Positions 4,674-8,339 of a stretch of 8,339 bases of DNA are shown piece after piece. Every line of letters begins with the position of its first letter. Position 1 is the first letter of the stretch. Source of the DNA: Spirochaetes bacterium RBG_16_67_19. GTDB taxonomy: Bacteria > Spirochaetota > Spirochaetia > SZUA-6 > DRHE01. The stretch covers positions 1 through 8,339 of the forward strand of contig MIBK01000173.1 of assembly GCA_001829505.1 (NCBI GenBank), read 5' to 3'. The notes under the pieces are model-generated. The model searched no databases and had not been told where the DNA came from. It saw nothing but the letters and a program-made list of their open reading frames with translations. The position numbers and the translations under genes were made by a program.

Positions 4674-5887
4674 GGATCCTTGCGCACGATCGTCTCGCTG
4701 CGGTTCGGGCCGGTGGAGATCACTTCGACGGGCACACCGCAATAGTCCTCGACCCGGCGGATGTAGTCCCGGGCTTCGCGGGGCAGCTCGGTGAAGCGCT
4801 GGCAGCCCTTCACCGCCCTGGTCCAGCCCGGCACCGTCTCCAATACAGGCTCGGCCCGCTCCAGCGCCTCCGCGGATGCGGGAAAGGCTTCCGTCCGGCG
4901 CCCGTCCAGCTGGTAGGAGGTGCAGATCTTCAGCTCCGGCATCCCGTCGTAGACGTCCATCTTGGTGATCAGCAGGCTGCCGATGCCGTTGCTGCGGCAG
5001 GCGTAGCGCAGGGCCGGCAGGTCCAGGTAGCCGCAGCGGCGCGGCCGCCCGGTGGTCACCCCGTATTCCTTGCCGATGCCACGGACCTTCTCCTCCAGGT
5101 CCCCGTCCCGCTCCACGGTGAAACGGGAAGGGAAAGGCCCGTTGCCCACACGGGTGGAATAGGCCTTGAAAACACCGATCACCCGGTCGATTTCCTGCGG
5201 TCCGATGCCCGCGCCCACTGCCGCCCCGGCGGCGCAGGAGATCCCCGAGGAGACGAAGGGATAGGTCCCCAAATCCAGGTCCAGCAGCGCGCCCTGGGCG
5301 CCCTCCAGCAGGAGGTTGCCGCCGCGCTTCTCGTGCACCAGCGCCGAGACGTCGGTCATCATGGCCCGCACCCTTTCCAGGTAGGGCTGGAGGAAGGCCC
5401 GGTCCGCGGGCTCCAGGGCGTTCCAGGTGCCCTCCTCGAACAGGTCGACCACCCGGACCCCCTCCCGGAAGGCCTTGAGGGCGTAGGTGATGCCGATGCC
5501 GCGCCCGGTGGTGCCCAGGGGACGGGGACGGGCCCGGTCCCGGTGCTGATCCATCTCCTTGTAGCGCGGGAGGACCACGTGGGCGCGGTCGGACAGCAGC
5601 ACCCTGCCCTGCCAGGGAATGCCGGCCTGTTCCAGCTGGGCCAGCTCCTCGAACAGGGTGGCCAGGTCCACGACCATGCCGATCCCCAGGATCACGGTCT
5701 TGCCGGGATTGAGCACCCCTGAAGGGACCAGGTGGAATTTGTAGGTCTGGCCCTCCACCACCACGGTGTGTCCCGCGTTGGCCCCGCCCGAGTAGCGCAG
5801 CACCAGCTCCGCCTTCTCGGCCAGAAAATCCACCGCCTTGCCCTTGCCTTCATCCCCCCATTGCCCGCCGATCACCACTAGCTTCAA
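4658..5887 (-). CDS. purA: Adenylosuccinate synthetase
   Basis: PurA joins IMP and aspartate using GTP, the first committed step to AMP. The N-terminal GTP/IMP loop GGQWGDEGKGK is intact with catalytic Asp12, and the second catalytic residue is His40 in GGANAGHTV. Further signatures are GTTGRGIG (125-132), EGAQGALLDLDLGTYPF (195-211), KAYSTRVGNGPFPS (241-254), GRPRRCGYLDL (280-290) and the STGPNR guanine-binding region (391-396). At 409 residues it is slightly shorter than the usual ~430. Several normally constant positions differ: GIGMVVD instead of GNGVVxD near 68-74, and GISCAAGA instead of a SNT(T/V)AG-like segment near 215-222. The start is TTG 5887-5885, with AAGGTGG about six nt upstream; no in-frame ATG fits. 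It lies 13 nt after the chemoreceptor gene and overlaps guaA. Confidence 0.96.
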   Translation of the reverse strand: MKLVVIGGQWGDEGKGKAVDFLAEKAELVLRYSGGANAGHTVVVEGQTYKFHLVPSGVLNPGKTVILGIGMVVDLATLFEELAQLEQAGIPWQGRVLLSDRAHVVLPRYKEMDQHRDRARPRPLGTTGRGIGITYALKAFREGVRVVDLFEEGTWNALEPADRAFLQPYLERVRAMMTDVSALVHEKRGGNLLLEGAQGALLDLDLGTYPFVSSGISCAAGAAVGAGIGPQEIDRVIGVFKAYSTRVGNGPFPSRFTVERDGDLEEKVRGIGKEYGVTTGRPRRCGYLDLPALRYACRSNGIGSLLITKMDVYDGMPELKICTSYQLDGRRTEAFPASAEALERAEPVLETVPGWTRAVKGCQRFTELPREARDYIRRVEDYCGVPVEVISTGPNRSETIVRKDPWTPS

Positions 5888-5900
5888 GGGATACCACCTT

Positions 5901-7313
5901 TCATGGCCTGGCCTGCATGACCTGGGCGGGGGCGTCGATCCGCTTGTCCTGCAGGAGGGCCTTCAGTTTGACCACTTCCTTCTTCAGCTCCCCCACCGCC
6001 AGCTTCACCCGGTCGGCCGCCTGGCTGTTCTCGCCGGTGACCTGCCGGATCTTGCCCAGGGAATCGCTGACCTCGCCGTTGGCCGCCAGCTGCTCGCGCA
6101 CGGCCAGCTGCAGACGGTCCACGAAGCGGCTATACCCCTCCAGCTCCTTGCCCAGGTGGTCGAAAACCCGCCCCACCGCCTTGGAGGAGTCGCCTCCCAC
6201 GCGGATGACCTTCTCCATCTGCTTGACCAGGCGGCCGATCTCGCCCGCCGTCTCCGCCGAGCTCTCCGCCAGCGAGCGGATTTCGCCGGCCACCACCGAG
6301 AATCCCCCGGACGCGCTGTTTCCCAGGCGGGAGGCTTCGATCGCCGCATTGAGCGCCAGGAGGTTGGTCTGGTCGGCGATCTCGTTGATCAGCTCCAGGG
6401 AGGCGTCCAGGCGGCGCACGGCCTGATCGATGGCCCCGATCTCGTCGATCATGCCGTGCACGGTTCGGTGCCCCTGCTCCGAGAGGTCCAGGGTGGGACG
6501 CAGGCTGGCCGAGCTCTCCCCGGTCCAGGTGGAGATCTCGGCCATGGCCCCCTTCAGCCTCTCGGCCAGGGAGGTGATGTGCTCGATGCTCTTGGCCTGG
6601 CTGTGGGCCCCGATGGCCAGGCCCCCGGAGACCTTTTCCATTTCGTTGACCAGGTGGTCCAGGTTGAGCACGGAAACCTGCACGATTTCCAGGGTCATGC
6701 GTAGGCGGCGGGAAGAGCGCAGGAAGTGATCGGTGACGAAATTCTCCTCCAGCAGGCGGCGATTGGCGCGGACGGAACCCCAGGCGGTCAGGCCCATCAA
6801 GGCCAGGGCGCCCGGCAGGTACAGCGTATGGCCGATCTCGGGCTTCATGCCCAGCAGCAGGGACAGGGACAACAGGGCGAGGGTGGAGCCGATGACGCCG
6901 GCCAAAGCGGCCAGGATGGCGTTCCAGGTATCCAAGCGCCGCAGCGAACTGGCCAGGGGCGCGAAGAAGTAGGCCTCGGAGAGCAGGATCCCGGCCAGCA
7001 CGGGCCTGGGCGCGGCCAGGAAGCCGTATAGCAGGATGGCCGCTCCGGCGGCGTCCAGCACCACCGAGACGTAACCCAGGCCCTGGGGGTGCACGCCGCG
7101 GCCCAGGGCGATCAGCAGGTAGATGGAGTAGCCGTTCAACAGGACAAAGGTGGTAGCCAGGCGCAGGCCCGCCGGTCCAGCCCAATCCAGGGGCCGCAGC
7201 AGGTAGGCCTGCAGAATGGCCAGGCCAGTTACCAGGGCCAGGCGCGCGATCGCCCCGACACGCTCCGCCTTCACCTGCTGGATGACCAGGATCCGGGCCA
7301 GGCCCTCTACCAT
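5901..7313 (-). CDS. Methyl-accepting chemotaxis-type receptor with six-span membrane domain
   Basis: This 470-residue protein has an N-terminal hydrophobic region with about six spans (near residues 20-39, 49-70, 80-100, 104-123, 131-155 and 163-181). It has almost no periplasmic loop and no HAMP domain. From about 185 it becomes a long helical coiled coil ending in a chemoreceptor signalling hairpin, EIADQTNLLALNAAIEAS near 311-328, followed by GFSVVAGEIRSLAESSAETA. Receptors of this type relay signals to CheA/CheW; the membrane domain probably senses something in or at the membrane. The hairpin tip is unusual: LGNSASGGF replaces the common AGEQGRGF type, one residue longer and lacking the Arg before GF. 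The C-terminus has no CheR-tether pentapeptide. ATG 7313 was chosen as the only plausible N-terminus; its ribosome site is weak. No che gene is nearby. It is the first gene of the string leading to purA, 13 nt downstream. Confidence 0.9.
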   Translation of the reverse strand: MVEGLARILVIQQVKAERVGAIARLALVTGLAILQAYLLRPLDWAGPAGLRLATTFVLLNGYSIYLLIALGRGVHPQGLGYVSVVLDAAGAAILLYGFLAAPRPVLAGILLSEAYFFAPLASSLRRLDTWNAILAALAGVIGSTLALLSLSLLLGMKPEIGHTLYLPGALALMGLTAWGSVRANRRLLEENFVTDHFLRSSRRLRMTLEIVQVSVLNLDHLVNEMEKVSGGLAIGAHSQAKSIEHITSLAERLKGAMAEISTWTGESSASLRPTLDLSEQGHRTVHGMIDEIGAIDQAVRRLDASLELINEIADQTNLLALNAAIEASRLGNSASGGFSVVAGEIRSLAESSAETAGEIGRLVKQMEKVIRVGGDSSKAVGRVFDHLGKELEGYSRFVDRLQLAVREQLAANGEVSDSLGKIRQVTGENSQAADRVKLAVGELKKEVVKLKALLQDKRIDAPAQVMQARP

Positions 7314-7322
7314 GGCTCAATA

Positions 7323-7349
7323 CTTATATGATAACCTTTCCTTTGTAAA
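7323..7349 (-). promoter_or_regulatory. Possible promoter of the chemoreceptor-purA-guaA string
   Basis: In the short divergent gap (7314-7372) the minus strand has TTTACA (7349-7344) and TATAAG (7328-7323), five of six consensus bases each, but with a 15-nt spacer, which is short. The patch is conspicuously AT-rich in otherwise GC-rich DNA. TATGAT at 7327-7332 on the + strand could be a -10 for the divergent TPR gene, but no matching -35 is visible. Confidence 0.4.
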
Positions 7350-7351
7350 GG
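7340..7351. promoter_or_regulatory. Inverted repeat in the divergent promoter region
   Basis: CCTTTGTAAAGG is a perfect 5-bp inverted repeat around a central GT. It overlaps the possible -35 of the chemoreceptor promoter and lies between two divergent genes, so it could be an operator acting on both. The dyad is short and could be chance. No regulator is assigned. Confidence 0.3.
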
Positions 7352-7372
7352 CGTAGCAGGTCACCAAGGTTC

Positions 7373-8339
7373 ATGGATCATATCTACGAGCAGGCCCTGG
7401 AGGCCGGGCGGCGCCGCGACTACCCGCGGGCGGTGGCCCTGCTGCAGGAGCTGCTGGTCCGCACCGACCAGTTCCCGGACGCCCTGCTGCTCCTGGGGCG
7501 CAGCTACCACGCTCTGGGCGACTACGCCCGCGCAGCGCAGGTTCTGCAGCTGTTCCTCAACTCCAATCCGGACTCGGCCCCGGGCCATTTTTTCGCCGGG
7601 CGCTCCCACCTGGCCCTCGGGCTGCCGGAGCTGGCCGCCCGCCACCTGAAGCGCTCGGTGGAGCTCCAGCCCGACTTCGCCCCGGCGCTGGGGCTGCTGG
7701 CCGTGGCCGTGCTGAAGTCCGGAAGACCCGCCCTGGCGGTGGGCCTTTTCGAGCAAGCCCTCGCGCTGGATCCGCAAAACCCGCGCCTGCTCAACGGCTA
7801 CCAGAACGCCCGCCTCACTCTGGGCATCCGCCTGTTCCGGCGCCGGCGCTACGACGAAGCGGAAGCGCTGCTGGCCGCGCTGTGGAGACAGCGCCCCGAC
7901 AGCCTGGTGCTCAACCTCTACCTGGCGGGCCTCTACCGGGAGCGCGGCCTGCTGGACCGCTCCCTCCAGCACTGGGCCGAGGTGGTGCGCCTGGCTCCCG
8001 AAGACCCCGCGCTGCGCCTGCAGAAAGCCGCGGTCCACCTGCAGCGCGGCGAAACCCGGGACGCGCTGCGGGAGCTGGGCGAGGGTTTCCGCCGGCTGGG
8101 GGCCACCGCCCCGGCGGTGAGCGATCCGACGGAGCTGGCCCGCCTGGCCATGATGGTTCTTTTCCGCAACCGCCGCTACCGCCAGGCCCTGGAGTATGCC
8201 CGCACCCTGCTACGCGCTTCCTATCGCGACGTGCAGGCGCACGCCATCATGGCCGAGTGCTTTGCGGCCCTGCGGGAGCCGGTCAAGGCGGCCAATCATT
8301 ACCGGCGGGCGCTGGAGCTGGATCCCGCCCGCCTGGAGC
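7373..8339 (+). CDS. Tetratricopeptide-repeat protein (5' part, runs off the window)
   Basis: The frame from ATG 7373 stays open to the window end: 322 residues are visible with no stop. AAGG lies three nt before the ATG. There is no signal peptide or membrane span, so this part is cytosolic. TPR-like helix pairs repeat about every 34 residues. Clear units begin near residues 2, 34, 68, 102, 178 and 287, with typical A/G/Y/P signatures such as LLLLGRSYHALGDYARAAQ, AVGLFEQALALDPQNP and AANHYRRALELDPARLE. Longer, less regular segments occupy 136-177 and 212-285. TPR arrays act as protein-protein scaffolds; the partner is unknown, and any C-terminal catalytic domain would lie outside the window. 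The gene runs divergently from the chemoreceptor, 59 nt away. Codon use is strongly G/C-ending, like the core genes. Confidence 0.9.
   Translation, partial: MDHIYEQALEAGRRRDYPRAVALLQELLVRTDQFPDALLLLGRSYHALGDYARAAQVLQLFLNSNPDSAPGHFFAGRSHLALGLPELAARHLKRSVELQPDFAPALGLLAVAVLKSGRPALAVGLFEQALALDPQNPRLLNGYQNARLTLGIRLFRRRRYDEAEALLAALWRQRPDSLVLNLYLAGLYRERGLLDRSLQHWAEVVRLAPEDPALRLQKAAVHLQRGETRDALRELGEGFRRLGATAPAVSDPTELARLAMMVLFRNRRYRQALEYARTLLRASYRDVQAHAIMAECFAALREPVKAANHYRRALELDPARLE

Noticed and set aside
5888..5900. Riboswitch or attenuator controlling purA
   Set aside because: Only 13 nt separate the chemoreceptor stop and the purA start, and no purine-riboswitch-like folding is possible there.
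5838..6704. 288-codon + strand ORF opposite the chemoreceptor
   Set aside because: Antisense shadow of coiled-coil sequence with no motif or ribosome site.
6130..7320. 396-codon minus-strand ORF overlapping the chemoreceptor
   Set aside because: Shadow frame, low-complexity Gly/Pro/Arg/His translation; the other frame has clear chemoreceptor motifs.
7361..8038. 225-codon minus-strand ORF opposite the TPR gene
   Set aside because: Gln/Val/Gly-rich antisense image of the TPR repeats; the + strand TPR frame is the real gene.
1..8339. CRISPR array or insertion sequence
   Set aside because: No regularly spaced direct repeats, transposase motifs or IS-like terminal inverted repeats were seen.

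Overview
The window looks like a high-GC Gram-negative chromosome, plausibly a deltaproteobacterium of the Desulfuromonadales/Geobacter type. That placement is inference from overall character: a Geobacter-like C-terminus of PurA, a chemoreceptor gene next to purine genes, and small MshEN-like and HicAB genes. It is not a formal assignment. Two textures are visible. About 2687-8339 is dense coding DNA, near 70% GC in lines I counted. About 119-2200 has small, loosely packed genes with about 48-53% GC in lines I counted, and looks like an accessory block.

Layout. Positions 1-118 hold the last 38 codons of a + strand gene. The accessory block follows. A minus-strand operon with a clear sigma70-like promoter encodes a 63-residue protein made almost entirely of two MshEN-like motifs (the c-di-GMP-binding motif of MshE/GspE-type ATPases), followed by a 108-residue protein of unknown function. 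A divergent + strand gene encodes a 155-residue membrane protein. A minus-strand hicA-hicB toxin-antitoxin pair comes next, ending at a strong terminator (UUCG loop and U8). Between hicA and the tRNA lies a GC-rich stretch that reads like a frameshifted, decayed gene. The block abuts the 3' end of a tRNA-Val(UAC) gene, a classic integration site, but no integrase or att repeat is visible.

The right side is a compact minus-strand gene string: chemoreceptor - purA - guaA - HTH/zinc-ribbon protein - tRNA-Val. The chemoreceptor is followed 13 nt later by purA. The purA 3' end overlaps guaA by 16 nt, so the committed step from IMP to AMP and the last step to GMP are probably translationally coupled. 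A 131-residue HTH plus four-cysteine protein follows 40 nt after guaA, then tRNA-Val with what looks like its own promoter and terminator. A long TPR-repeat gene runs divergently from the chemoreceptor and leaves the window at 8339.

Unusual initiation codons recur. TTG is the best start for the MshEN-like gene, purA and guaA, and GTG is likely for hicA. The points most worth following are the stand-alone tandem MshEN-like mini-protein with its partner, the chemoreceptor with six membrane spans, no HAMP and an altered signalling tip placed in a purine operon, and the HTH/zinc-ribbon gene between guaA and the tRNA.
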